A program made the translations under genes and the position numbers. Positions 17,780 through 26,344 of a stretch of 64,000 nt of DNA are shown here, one piece after another. Below the pieces are notes generated by a model. The model was not told the DNA's origin and did not search any database. It saw only the letters and a list, made by a program, of their open reading frames with translations. How positions within the stretch are numbered: position 1 is the first letter of the stretch; every line of letters begins with the position of its first letter. The stretch spans positions 74,097-138,096 of the forward strand of contig NZ_JBIOQR010000002.1 in NCBI RefSeq assembly GCF_051713825.1, given 5' to 3'. The DNA is from Enterococcus_K sp051713825 (GTDB lineage Bacteria > Bacillota > Bacilli > Lactobacillales > Enterococcaceae).

Positions 17780-18562
17780 ATGAGAAAAGCAGATATAAGA
17801 AGACAAGAAATTATCCGAATCCTAAGTGAAAATCCGATAATGTCTGTGGCTGAATTAGCAGAATACCTAGATGTAACAACAGAAACCATTAGAAATGATT
17901 TGAAATCTTCTCAGTTGCTTGAAAAAGTGGTTCAAGCGCATGGAAGTGTGGCTTTATCACATACAACTTCTTCAAGAGAAGTCCCGTATTCCTTTAGAAA
18001 AGAGATTAATGCGAAGGTCAAAAGGAAAATTGCAGAGGAAGCTTGTCAGTTGATTCATCCTCAACAAGTGATTGTCATTGAGCACAATAGTCTTTCAGTT
18101 ATGTTGGTTCACACACTTAGTCAATATCCGCAGTTGGTTAGTGGGGTGACAATCATCACGAATTCTTTTAGTATCATGAATTATGTTCAAGAAAATAAGC
18201 TACCCCTTCATGTAGTATTTCTTGGTGGGGAGTTCAATTTAAGTCAGGAAAATTCATTTGGCTCAACTACGATTCGCCAAATGAAAGAACTAAAGGCGGA
18301 TATCGCGTTTATGAGTCCTGGGGCTATGAATGAAGACTTAGAGGTTATGTCGTATAAGGAACAGGATGCCGATTTACAAAATGAAATCATGCGAAACGCA
18401 CAAAAAAGAGTATTGTTGGTTGAAAAAATTAAGTATCCTAGTATCGCTATGTGGCGTGTCAATACCGCCATTGATTATGATGTAATCATTACAGAAATTA
18501 AGTTTTCTGATGAGCAACGGAAGATATTAGAGGCTAACAAGGTCACTATTTTAACCGTTTAA
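17780..18562 (+). CDS. DeoR-family transcription regulator
   Basis: 260 residues. Residues 1-55 are the DeoR helix-turn-helix (MSVAELAEYLDVTTETIRNDL), and the rest is the DeoR sensor domain that binds a sugar phosphate (ITNSFSIMNYV, VFLGGEFN, ADIAFMSPGAM). The sensor is more diverged than usual: it lacks the common GKTTLDxG-like loop in an obvious form. It lies before the nucleoside hydrolase/PTS operon in the same direction and probably represses it. A repeat element with a terminator separates them. Confidence 0.8.
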   Translation: MRKADIRRQEIIRILSENPIMSVAELAEYLDVTTETIRNDLKSSQLLEKVVQAHGSVALSHTTSSREVPYSFRKEINAKVKRKIAEEACQLIHPQQVIVIEHNSLSVMLVHTLSQYPQLVSGVTIITNSFSIMNYVQENKLPLHVVFLGGEFNLSQENSFGSTTIRQMKELKADIAFMSPGAMNEDLEVMSYKEQDADLQNEIMRNAQKRVLLVEKIKYPSIAMWRVNTAIDYDVIITEIKFSDEQRKILEANKVTILTV

Positions 18563-18566
18563 TAAA

Positions 18567-18960
18567 GAGGTCGGGACAGAAGCGTTTCGCTTCGAGAACC
18601 AGATAGGTACAGTGCAACATCAATAAGAACCATCTGCTCTAGCATGTGACCTACAGAGAAGTTGCTGAGAACGGAACAACGGCCTTCAATTCTTAAGGTG
18701 TTTCACCTTTAGAGATTGATGAGATCGGAGTCTTTTTGCGCAGTGAAGACCTTCAACTCTAGCATGTCTCATGCGTAGAAGTTGTTGAGAGCGGAACAAC
18801 GTCCTTCAATTCTTAAGGTGTTTCACCTTTAGAGATTGATGAGATCGGAGTATGGTTTTTACGTAGTGAAGATGGAGGTACTTCTATGCCTATTATTTAT
18901 TCTGATAAAAGGAATTTGGGACATAACTTTTTGAGTTATTCCCAAATTCCTTTTATTTTT
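18567..18960 (+). repeat. Dispersed intergenic repeat, copy 2, with internal 120-bp duplication
   Basis: Starts GGTCGGGACAGAAGCG and ends with the GGGACATAACTT palindrome. Inside, a unit is duplicated with an exact period of 120 bp (for example 18657-18731 and 18777-18851, differing at about three positions). Blocks match copy 1 at 3451-3760 on the other strand. No ORF. It fills the whole gap between the DeoR gene and the next promoter. Confidence 0.75.
18911..18960. terminator. Terminator palindrome closing repeat copy 2
   Basis: GGAATTTGGGACATAACT pairs with AGTTATTCCCAAATTCC, followed by TTTTATTTTTTT. Very strong stem. Confidence 0.85.
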
Positions 18961-18967
18961 TTGTAAA

Positions 18968-19031
18968 AACCAAAATCTATTTGACTTAAACCAAATTTTA
19001 GATTATTCTATAATGGAGAAAGCGCTTAAAC
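18968..19031 (+). promoter_or_regulatory. Promoter, direct-repeat operator and cre-like site of the nucleoside operon
   Basis: A TATAAT box is at 19009-19014. ACCAAAATCTA (18969) and ACCAAATTTTA (18990) are direct repeats 21 bases apart, two helix turns, a layout fitting a DeoR operator. GAGAAAGCGCTTAAAC at 19016-19031 fits the CcpA cre consensus at the transcription start, which suggests glucose repression. The -35 is poor. Confidence 0.5.
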
Positions 19032-19064
19032 TCGAAATGTCGAAGGAATGAGAGGATTTTTACA

Positions 19065-19994
19065 ATGAACAATAGTCAGATTATCAAACAACTAGAGAAG
19101 CCAGTGGGCAAAATTGATGTGGTCTTAGACACCGATACATTTAATGAGATTGATGATCAGTATGCATTAGCATATATGATTCAATCAGAAGATCGATTTA
19201 ATATTTTAGGCGTGTATGCAGCCCCATTTTTAAACCATCATTCGAGAAGTCCTGAAGAAGGTATGGAGAAAAGTTATGAGGAAATTTTAAATGTTTATGC
19301 CCTATTAAATCGTCCGGAATTTAAAGAAATAACGTTTAAAGGCTCAACTGATTTTTTAGTGAATCATGAAGCCCAGTCTTCAGACGCGGTTCAACACTTG
19401 ATTCATACTGCTTTAGAACATAGTCCAGAGCATCCTCTATATGTGATTGGAATAGCTGCAGCAACAAACATTGCGACAGCTATTTTGTTAGAACCCAAAA
19501 TTGCTGAGAATATTGTTGTTTTATGGCTTGGAGGATTGGGGTATGAATGGCACAACAATCTGTCGTTCAATTGTCGCCAGGACTTAGTTGCTGCACGCGT
19601 GTTGTTAGATACACCGATGCCATTAGTCCAATTTCCTGGGATGGGGGTTATTTCGGCCTTTTCAACGAATGGTCCTGAATTAGAATATTGGTTACGCGGC
19701 AAAAATAGTTTCTGTGATTATATGGTTGAGAAAACAAAAAAAGAAGCTCAAATAACAAATTTGAGAAATGGTGGAAAAGTTTGGTCTAGAGCCTTATGGG
19801 ATGTTGTGCCAATCGGTTGGTTGCTGAGTGAGGACTTCATGAAGGATAAACTCGTTCATAGTCCGATTATGCAAGATAATCATTATTATAGCCAAGATTT
19901 TAGACGTCATTTTATTAAATATGTGTACTTTGTTGAAAGAGACAAATTGATGGAGGATCTGTTTGAGAAATTATCTACTATAACTAGTATCTAG
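19065..19994 (+). CDS. Inosine-uridine-type nucleoside hydrolase
   Basis: A 309-residue enzyme of the IUNH fold that splits the N-glycosidic bond of a ribonucleoside into base and ribose. The calcium-binding N-terminal motif is seen as DTDTFNEIDDQYAL near residue 22, a longer variant of the usual DxDPGxDD. Later family features include IGIAAATNIATAIL and WLGGLG. The C-terminal His-containing motif is less clear, so substrate choice cannot be read. It is the first gene of an operon with a PTS transporter. RBS is weak (GAATGAGAGG). Confidence 0.8.
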   Translation: MNNSQIIKQLEKPVGKIDVVLDTDTFNEIDDQYALAYMIQSEDRFNILGVYAAPFLNHHSRSPEEGMEKSYEEILNVYALLNRPEFKEITFKGSTDFLVNHEAQSSDAVQHLIHTALEHSPEHPLYVIGIAAATNIATAILLEPKIAENIVVLWLGGLGYEWHNNLSFNCRQDLVAARVLLDTPMPLVQFPGMGVISAFSTNGPELEYWLRGKNSFCDYMVEKTKKEAQITNLRNGGKVWSRALWDVVPIGWLLSEDFMKDKLVHSPIMQDNHYYSQDFRRHFIKYVYFVERDKLMEDLFEKLSTITSI

Positions 19995-20012
19995 AGGAGG
20001 AGTGACTAAGAG

Positions 20013-21437
20013 ATGGGAAAATATGATTCTTTGAATGAATTCATTATTAAAAATGTTGGTGGCGACGACAATATTATTGCTTTGACGCACTGTATAACGA
20101 GGCTCCGATTTACACTAAAGGATGACAGCTTAGTTGATAGAGAAGCTTTGATTGGTAACGATCAAGTCATGACTGCTCAGTCTTCAAATGGTCAGTATCA
20201 AGTGGTGGTAGGAATGCAAGTGGGTGAAATCTACCAAGAGCTACTACCCAAATTATCAATCTCAAGTGCGCAAGAGATTGACGCAAGCACGCTTGAAAGT
20301 AAAGAAGTCAAAGATAACAAGACTTTACTGAATCGTTTCATTGATACGATTACTAAGATTATCACGCCAACCATGAACGTGATGATTGGCTGCTCTTTAA
20401 TCTTAGGCGTGCAATCCTTACTCGTTGCTTTTAAGTTTATCAGTCCGGGAGACGGAACCTTTGTGATTTTAAATTCTATCGGGTATGCTTTGTTCACCTT
20501 CTTTCCAATTATTCTAGGCTATACGAGTTCAAAAACATTCGGCTCAGATCCCTTTATCGGTATGATTGTTGGGGCGTCACTAGTCTTTCCCAATCTTTCT
20601 CCTGATTTGACGGGATCAAACTCTCTCTACCAATTGTTCAGTGGCTCCATTTTCCAAACAGATATCCATAGTACTTTTTTAGGGATACCGATTATTTTTC
20701 CTGAAAATGGCTATACGTCAACTGTTATTCCAATCATTCTATCGATGTTTTTCATTTCAAAACTAGAACGAGTGGTCAAAAATTATATTCCAAAATCACT
20801 CCATTTTACATTTGTGCCTTTCTTAACTCTTTTAATCGGAGTCCCAGCAACCCTATTAGTATTTGGTCCGATTGCCAATATTGGCAGCAGTTTGATTTCT
20901 AGTGCGATTTTAGCCTTGTTTAGCTTCTCGCCAATTGTCGCGGCCTTATTTATCGGCAGTCTCTATACGCCACTAGTTATTTTAGGACTTCATTGGCCTC
21001 TTGTAGCAATTGGTATAAACAACTTAGCAACAACCGGCTCAGATTACTTATTACCCATGATTTTTACTGCTCCTTTAGCGCAGATGGCTGTTGTATTCGC
21101 TGTCTATCTACGAACCAAAAATCCAGATGTTAAGAAAATTTGTATTCCAGCAATGATTTCTGACTTTTTCTGTATTATTGAACCGTCAATCTATGGGATT
21201 ACCTTACCTGTGAAGAAAAGGTTTGTGTTTACTTGTATTGGAACCGCAGTGGGTGCACTGATTATTGCTGTGATGGGCGTGCATAATTTTGCCAGTACCA
21301 TTGGTGTTTTAGGTATTGGGGGATTCATTAATCCACAAACGGGAAATGCTTCATTTGTACTGATTGCCACAATAGCTAGTCTAGCAACGATGGCCATTTC
21401 CTTCTTGCTGACATTTTTCACTTTTCAAGAAGCATGA
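20013..21437 (+). CDS. PTS EIIBC component, glucose/beta-glucoside superfamily
   Basis: 474 residues. The EIIB domain is residues 1-85 with the phosphorylated Cys27 in ALTHCITRLRF. The EIIC domain starts near residue 110 (ITKIITPTMNVMIG) and has about ten hydrophobic segments, including the LHWPLVAIG and IIEPSIYGITLPVKK motifs of this superfamily that bind the sugar. It transports and phosphorylates a sugar or glycoside. It lies 18 bases after the nucleoside hydrolase, with EIIA encoded separately downstream. Substrate is unknown; context suggests a ribosyl compound or nucleoside-derived sugar. Confidence 0.88.
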   Translation: MGKYDSLNEFIIKNVGGDDNIIALTHCITRLRFTLKDDSLVDREALIGNDQVMTAQSSNGQYQVVVGMQVGEIYQELLPKLSISSAQEIDASTLESKEVKDNKTLLNRFIDTITKIITPTMNVMIGCSLILGVQSLLVAFKFISPGDGTFVILNSIGYALFTFFPIILGYTSSKTFGSDPFIGMIVGASLVFPNLSPDLTGSNSLYQLFSGSIFQTDIHSTFLGIPIIFPENGYTSTVIPIILSMFFISKLERVVKNYIPKSLHFTFVPFLTLLIGVPATLLVFGPIANIGSSLISSAILALFSFSPIVAALFIGSLYTPLVILGLHWPLVAIGINNLATTGSDYLLPMIFTAPLAQMAVVFAVYLRTKNPDVKKICIPAMISDFFCIIEPSIYGITLPVKKRFVFTCIGTAVGALIIAVMGVHNFASTIGVLGIGGFINPQTGNASFVLIATIASLATMAISFLLTFFTFQEA

Positions 21438-21492
21438 GTAAAAGGATGGTTGTATAGATGATAGGCCACCCGATTTTTGGCCAATTAATTAG

Positions 21493-21538
21493 GGAATTCA
21501 AAGGAGAGTAGGAGATTTCTTGCTCTTCTTTGAATTCC
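21493..21538 (+). other. Strong hairpin between EIIBC and EIIA genes
   Basis: GGAATTCAAAGGAGAG (21493-21508) pairs with CTCTTCTTTGAATTCC (21523-21538), 15 of 16 bases, with no T-run of terminator length. It probably sets the level of the downstream genes through processing or partial termination. Confidence 0.65.
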
Positions 21539-21558
21539 ATTTTAGAGGAGGAAAATCA

Positions 21559-22023
21559 ATGTTTGAAAAATTTAGAAAAAAGAAAGAGACGGTCATTTCT
21601 AAGCCCGTACAAGGCAAACTCATTCCCCTAGCTGAGGTCGAAGATGCCGTCTTTTCAACGGGTTTGATGGGCTTTGGTTTTGCGGTGATTCCAACAGAAG
21701 GCGAAATATATGCGCCTACCACAGGGACGATTACCAGTATCTTTTCAACTAAGCATGCGATTACAATGACAACAACAAACGGCCTCGAGCTACTCATCCA
21801 TATGGGCATTGATACGGTTGAATTAAACGGCGAAGGGATCACCTCCCTTGTTGAAGTAGGTGATAAGGTAACAGCTACCACAAAAATTGCGGTGATTGAT
21901 TTAGATTTATTAACTCAACGCGAGAAAAAGACGGATATTATTGTTGTCTTTTTGAATATAACTCCTGAGCAAAAAGAAAAATTTGATTTGTCTGGGATCA
22001 CGCCAATCGCTGTTTTATCATGA
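21559..22023 (+). CDS. PTS EIIA component, glucose (Crr) type
   Basis: A 154-residue cytoplasmic phosphocarrier. It passes phosphate from HPr to EIIB of the neighbouring transporter. The active site His81 is in LLIHMGIDTVEL, and the second conserved His66 is in STKHAI. FSTGLMGFGFAV is the usual domain start. I chose ATG at 21559, 7 bases after GAGGAGG. Confidence 0.88.
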   Translation: MFEKFRKKKETVISKPVQGKLIPLAEVEDAVFSTGLMGFGFAVIPTEGEIYAPTTGTITSIFSTKHAITMTTTNGLELLIHMGIDTVELNGEGITSLVEVGDKVTATTKIAVIDLDLLTQREKKTDIIVVFLNITPEQKEKFDLSGITPIAVLS

Positions 22024-22134
22024 ATATTTCAGCTAGTATTCCAACCTTTTTGACAGTAAAATAGACTTATTCTACGAGGAGCTAGTGCGTTTAGGTCTCC
22101 TCAAAAATTATCTATATTGGGAGGAGACTACCTC

Positions 22135-22695
22135 ATGAAGCCTAGAATCACTCTAATTACAGGTTCGCCAGGAACTGGGAAATCAACCGTTTCAGCGAAT
22201 GTCGCAAATCTCAGTGTGCGGGAAAAAAGTATTCATTTGCACACGGATGACTTTTATCATTATTTGAAAAAAGGCGCTGTTTTGCCACACTTACCCGAAG
22301 CACAAAAACAAAATGAAGTCGTGACAGATGCGATTGTTAAAACAGCGCGCCATTTTGCCGAAAGCGGCTATGATGTAGTAGTGGATGGCATTATCGGCCC
22401 TTGGTTCATCAAACCCTGGGAAGAATTAGCCTTGGCTGGTATTGAAGTGAATTATTTTATATTGAGAGCAACCAAAGAAGAGACACTTAGACGGGCTGTT
22501 ACACGAGAAAAACTGTCAGATAGGGAAAATGCCACACTTGTCGAGCAGATGTGGGGGCAGTTTAGTCAGTTAGGAAACTATGAGGCTCATGTAATTGAAA
22601 CCACTGATTTGACTATCGACCAAACTGTGACAGCTGTTTTGCATACTATCGGTAATCCGCCATTTCTTCTCTCATATAATAGTAGAAAAAATTAG
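22135..22695 (+). CDS. Small P-loop kinase
   Basis: A cytoplasmic ATP-binding protein of 186 residues. Walker A is GSPGTGKST near residue 9. The HTDDFYH segment near residue 40 is like the substrate and magnesium site of nucleoside/uridine or gluconate-type kinases, and VVVDGIIGP near residue 85 fits Walker B. ILRATKEETLRRAVTRE looks like the LID helix. In this operon it may phosphorylate ribose, a nucleoside or another product of the hydrolase. ATG at 22135 is 9 bases after GGGAGGA. Exact substrate is unknown. Confidence 0.75.
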   Translation: MKPRITLITGSPGTGKSTVSANVANLSVREKSIHLHTDDFYHYLKKGAVLPHLPEAQKQNEVVTDAIVKTARHFAESGYDVVVDGIIGPWFIKPWEELALAGIEVNYFILRATKEETLRRAVTREKLSDRENATLVEQMWGQFSQLGNYEAHVIETTDLTIDQTVTAVLHTIGNPPFLLSYNSRKN

Positions 22696-22702
22696 TTTCT
22701 AC

Positions 22703-22759
22703 AAAAAAGCGTGTGCGATTGTCTGCCTTGGCTTGGGCAAATAATCGTGCACGCTTTTT
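22703..22759. terminator. Bidirectional terminator
   Basis: AAAAAGCGTGTGCGATT pairs with AATCGTGCACGCTTTTT, serving the kinase gene and the convergent Rgg-type gene. Confidence 0.9.
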
Positions 22760-22798
22760 AGAAAGGGCAGGGATATTCCTTAGTTTAGTCATGATCTC

Positions 22799-23671
22799 TT
22801 ACTGATTCTTCGCCATAATTTTTGCCCGTTCTTTTTGATACGCCATATTCATAAAGTTGGCGTATCCCGTATACGTATCAAACATATTGAGCGTGGAAAT
22901 GATTGTTAGACACGACTTATTTTCAGGAATGTTATACTCATGCATTTCTATTAATCCTAAATAGAAACGAGCATAGATTTCAAATGAAATGAAAAAAATT
23001 TGGTCTTTTTTATGAAATATCGAAAAATAGCTCTCTAATATATATTTACTTTTTTCTAAATCTCCCAAATTGAAGAAATGACTACCGACATGAACTAAAA
23101 AGTCATACACAATATGACCACTATTTCTGTATTTTTCTTTCATTTTTAATATTTTATTAGCAACCATTAAAAGTTCTTCGGTTGACAGTGGAAAGTCCGT
23201 ATATGTAGCAATAAAAAACTCGAAATTCCCCCAAGTTTCCACTTCTCGTAGATAGTTCGTGACTTCTTTATAACAAAGACTTTCTGTTTGATGAAATCGT
23301 TTATAATAGAGGTGTTCCAGACATTTTAACATTAAAGTAAACCGAATATCTGGATTCTTTTCGGCTAACTCGCGCCACTCATCAAGTAGCCTATCTGCTT
23401 CTATGGAATCATGCCGACCGATACCATCTAATGCTTTTTCGCACTTAACAAACCAGATATCGAATATGTCCTCGTTGTAAATATTTAAAAACTCTGTCAG
23501 TGTGACATTTATTCTGGCTAGCAGCTGAAAAAAATTCGTCATACTAATATCACATGTTGCAGATTCATATTTACGTAAAAATTGTGGAGAAACAATCCCT
23601 TCACTTGCTTGTGTAACAGAAAAGTTTTTGGCCTCTCTAAAATATTTATAAGTTTTTCCCGAATACTCCAT
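22799..23671 (-). CDS. Rgg/MutR-family regulator
   Basis: 290 residues. Residues 1-65 form an Xre-type helix-turn-helix (FSVTQASEGIVSPQFLRKYE). The rest is an all-helical, TPR-like Rgg domain with aromatic and acidic helices, which in this family binds short peptide pheromones. It is divergent from an ABC exporter operon and probably controls it. ATG follows AAGGAG by 8 bases. No obvious SHP-type pheromone gene is beside it, so it may respond to a peptide made elsewhere. Confidence 0.8.
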   Translation of the reverse strand: MEYSGKTYKYFREAKNFSVTQASEGIVSPQFLRKYESATCDISMTNFFQLLARINVTLTEFLNIYNEDIFDIWFVKCEKALDGIGRHDSIEADRLLDEWRELAEKNPDIRFTLMLKCLEHLYYKRFHQTESLCYKEVTNYLREVETWGNFEFFIATYTDFPLSTEELLMVANKILKMKEKYRNSGHIVYDFLVHVGSHFFNLGDLEKSKYILESYFSIFHKKDQIFFISFEIYARFYLGLIEMHEYNIPENKSCLTIISTLNMFDTYTGYANFMNMAYQKERAKIMAKNQ

Positions 23672-23989
23672 TTTTTTACTCCTTATGTCTTCCTCTAATT
23701 GTCAAATAAGTAAATAAGGCAACCTTTCCCAAAAATTAATGAACGCCCTCATCCTCATTCCTACGCCTGCTCCACAATATCTACTTAATAAAGGTAGACA
23801 GTCGCTCATTGAGTTAAGGTAGAAAATAATGAAATTTGACAACTATAGTTTCCTTTTACAAAATTTTACCATAAATAACGCTACGAATTATAGAAAAGCT
23901 GAAAACATTTTTTCTTTATTCCCTATTTTCAGCTCATCACAGATAGAATAAATACAGGGATATCCAATAACTGACTAAAGGAGAATGAT
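23672..23989. promoter_or_regulatory. Divergent control region of Rgg gene and ABC exporter
   Basis: 318 bases without a convincing gene. TTGACA occurs near 23837 on the plus strand without a good -10. AGCTGAAAA pairs with TTTTCAGCT (about 23897-23934), giving a hairpin in the exporter leader 50 bases before its start. Two short ATG frames (27 and 40 codons) lack ribosome binding sites. Confidence 0.4.
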
Positions 23990-24841
23990 ATGGAAACTGT
24001 TTTAAAAATTCAAAATGTATCAAAAAAGTTTGCCACACACACCGCTTTAAAAAACATCAGCTTCGAACTTCATAGAGGAGAAATCATCGGTTTTTTAGGC
24101 CCTTCAGGAGCTGGTAAAACAACCACTATCAAAATTGTTACAGGGCAATTACGTCAATCATCAGGGACAGCAACTTTATTGGGCAAAGATAGCCGTGATT
24201 TGACACATGATATTTACCAAAATATTGGGATTGTTACTGATAACAGTGGTGTCTATGAGAATGCAACAGTTTGGGAAAATTTAACGTTGTATGCTAAGCT
24301 ATTAAACGTTTCAACAGATAAAATTGATTCTTTGTTGACTCGAATGAACTTAGACAAACATAAGAAAACAAAGGCAGGGAAGCTTTCTAAAGGTCAAAAG
24401 CAACGTCTTATCTTGATACGTGCCTTATTGCATCAGCCACAAATTTTATTTTTAGATGAACCGACCAGTGGCTTAGATCCTGCGACAACGATTGAAGTAC
24501 ATAAAGTTCTTTTAGAGATGCAACAAGCGGGGATGGCCATCTTTCTAACTACGCATGATATGAATGAAGCGTCTAAACTCTGTAATCATGTGGCTTTATT
24601 GAATGATGGGGAAGTTGTGGAATTTGGCACACCCACAGAATTAAGCTTAAAATACTATCAGAAGAAAGAGTATTCAATTATTTTAGATGATCAATCTACC
24701 CTAACTTTGGATGACAGTCGCTCCAATACGGCAGAAATCATTCATGAGTGTATCAAATCAAAACAATTAGTCAGCATTCACTCAACGGAGCCTTCTCTAG
24801 AAGAAGTCTTCTTAAAAGTTACAGGAAGGGAGCTAGTCTAA
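23990..24841 (+). CDS. ABC exporter ATP-binding protein
   Basis: 283 residues. Walker A is GPSGAGKTTT, the signature is LSKGQKQRL, and Walker B is ILFLDEPTSGLDP, followed by the H-loop TTHDMNEA. The extra C-terminal region of about 70 residues is typical of drug, bacteriocin or lantibiotic exporters and of ABC-2 systems. Start ATG after AAAGGAG. Its stop overlaps the permease start by one base (TAATG), so the two are translationally coupled. Confidence 0.88.
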   Translation: METVLKIQNVSKKFATHTALKNISFELHRGEIIGFLGPSGAGKTTTIKIVTGQLRQSSGTATLLGKDSRDLTHDIYQNIGIVTDNSGVYENATVWENLTLYAKLLNVSTDKIDSLLTRMNLDKHKKTKAGKLSKGQKQRLILIRALLHQPQILFLDEPTSGLDPATTIEVHKVLLEMQQAGMAIFLTTHDMNEASKLCNHVALLNDGEVVEFGTPTELSLKYYQKKEYSIILDDQSTLTLDDSRSNTAEIIHECIKSKQLVSIHSTEPSLEEVFLKVTGRELV

Positions 24842-25587
24842 TGACTGAATCACTAAAACGCATGAATACACTCGCTCTATTTAAATCAAAATTGATGTTA
24901 CGTAACTCGTATGTTCTAACTTACATGCTGATTCCATTATTTATGGTGCTATTCATGCCTTTAATCTTCAAAATGCAAGTTGAGAGTGATACACTACCTC
25001 AAGAAATGCTCTTATTAATTGGACAAATGGGTTGTATGATCAACATTGGTAGCGTGGCAATTACAATTCCGGCTATGTTAATGGCAGAAGAAAAGGAAAA
25101 ACACACATTGCGTACCCTGATGGTCTCAAGTATTCGGCCGTTAGAATACCTTATTAGCAGTCTATTGCCGGCGATTGTCAGCACATTAGCCATTCAAATG
25201 ATTTTCATTCCCATTCTAGTTAAACAAATAGATATGGTTAATTTGTTTCTTTACATCCTCTTTTCTCTAGTAGCAATCATTATCAGTAGTTTATTGGGAA
25301 TGTGCTTCGGACTTTTTGTTAAAGACCAAATGACTGCTTCTTTGATTCCGATGCCATTGACATTCATCATGATGATGATTCCAATGTTAGCAGGGAAAAT
25401 CGAAATTATGGGAAAAATTAACAATTATTTTTACTTATCGAAGGTCAATCAGATACTAGATAACTTGATTCTAAATCAACCAAGTCGTCTGTCTATCACT
25501 GACTTACTTGCCTTTGCTGTCGCTCTAGTCATCAGCTTCTTCTTTTTCTTATGGTTATATAAACGAAACGGCTTTGAGAAGGACTAG
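24841..25587 (+). CDS. ABC-2 type exporter permease
   Basis: A 248-residue membrane protein with six predicted helices in the ABC-2 layout: one near residue 30, then a loop with AEEKEKHTLRTLMVSS, a coupling-type sequence, then paired helices to the end (FFFFLWLYKRNGF). It works with the ATPase before it. Substrate unknown; a peptide or drug is usual. Ends 50 bases before a terminator. Confidence 0.85.
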   Translation: MTESLKRMNTLALFKSKLMLRNSYVLTYMLIPLFMVLFMPLIFKMQVESDTLPQEMLLLIGQMGCMINIGSVAITIPAMLMAEEKEKHTLRTLMVSSIRPLEYLISSLLPAIVSTLAIQMIFIPILVKQIDMVNLFLYILFSLVAIIISSLLGMCFGLFVKDQMTASLIPMPLTFIMMMIPMLAGKIEIMGKINNYFYLSKVNQILDNLILNQPSRLSITDLLAFAVALVISFFFFLWLYKRNGFEKD

Positions 25588-25633
25588 ATTTAATCGCCTG
25601 TATATAATTTTTAAATAATCCAGGATAAAAATA

Positions 25634-25692
25634 AAAAAATGTTCAAAATATTCTTCTTTTTGGAGAAGTTATTTTGGACATTTTTTGTTTTT
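25634..25692 (+). terminator. Terminator of the ABC exporter
   Basis: AAAAATGTTCAAAATATTCTTC pairs imperfectly with GAAGTTATTTTGGACATTTTTT, then TTTTTT. Confidence 0.8.
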
Positions 25693-26344
25693 TTATGAAA
25701 AAAAAAAACGAGCGATTCATGTATAAATGATGCCCCTTTTATAAAATTAAAAAAGCTTAAATTATAAAGTTTTTTGTTCGATTTAAATTTAAACTAAAAT
25801 ATTGACATAGTTCTCTAACTTACGTTATTATATATAAAAATTCTTGTTACTATTTTTTTTACTTACTAAATCACTTTCGTTATTAGAACTGTAAATACTT
25901 TAAAAAAGTTTGATTTCTACTGAAAAAAATCAAATTCATAACAAGAAGGTACAACTGTACCCGGTCTCTTACTACTCAAGCTGTTTGAGTATCTAAAAAG
26001 TTAGTTAAAGATGCAACAACATAGGTGTAGAACTAATTTAGTAACAGTTAATTCATCATTTATCTTACATATAACTATAAAGATGCGCATTAAATAAAGA
26101 GAGGGAGGTAAATCTGTCAAACGTGTAATGTCTATAAATAATAAATTTTTAGTCAATCCGATGAAAAATAGCTAAGGTTGATCTCTATCACTTGTATCAA
26201 TCAGCTTGAAGAAGAAAGCCCTACCGTATCTATAGATTCATTACGAATGAAGAATAACTAGTTGGTTAATCTAATATTGTGATGGGCTTACTACGTGTAA
26301 AAAAATTTAGAATTATTTATAGGATTTTGGCAGCAGATGACTGA
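25693..26344. other. AT-rich gene-free region before the second Rgg gene
   Basis: About 650 bases. Several short frames exist but none has a good ribosome binding site and start together. GAGAGGGAGG near 26098 is a ribosome-binding-like sequence without a usable ATG nearby, which may mark a decayed gene. Confidence 0.35.

Noticed and set aside
23739..23822. 27-codon frame as an Rgg pheromone gene
   Set aside because: No ribosome binding site, and the peptide lacks the usual SHP form.
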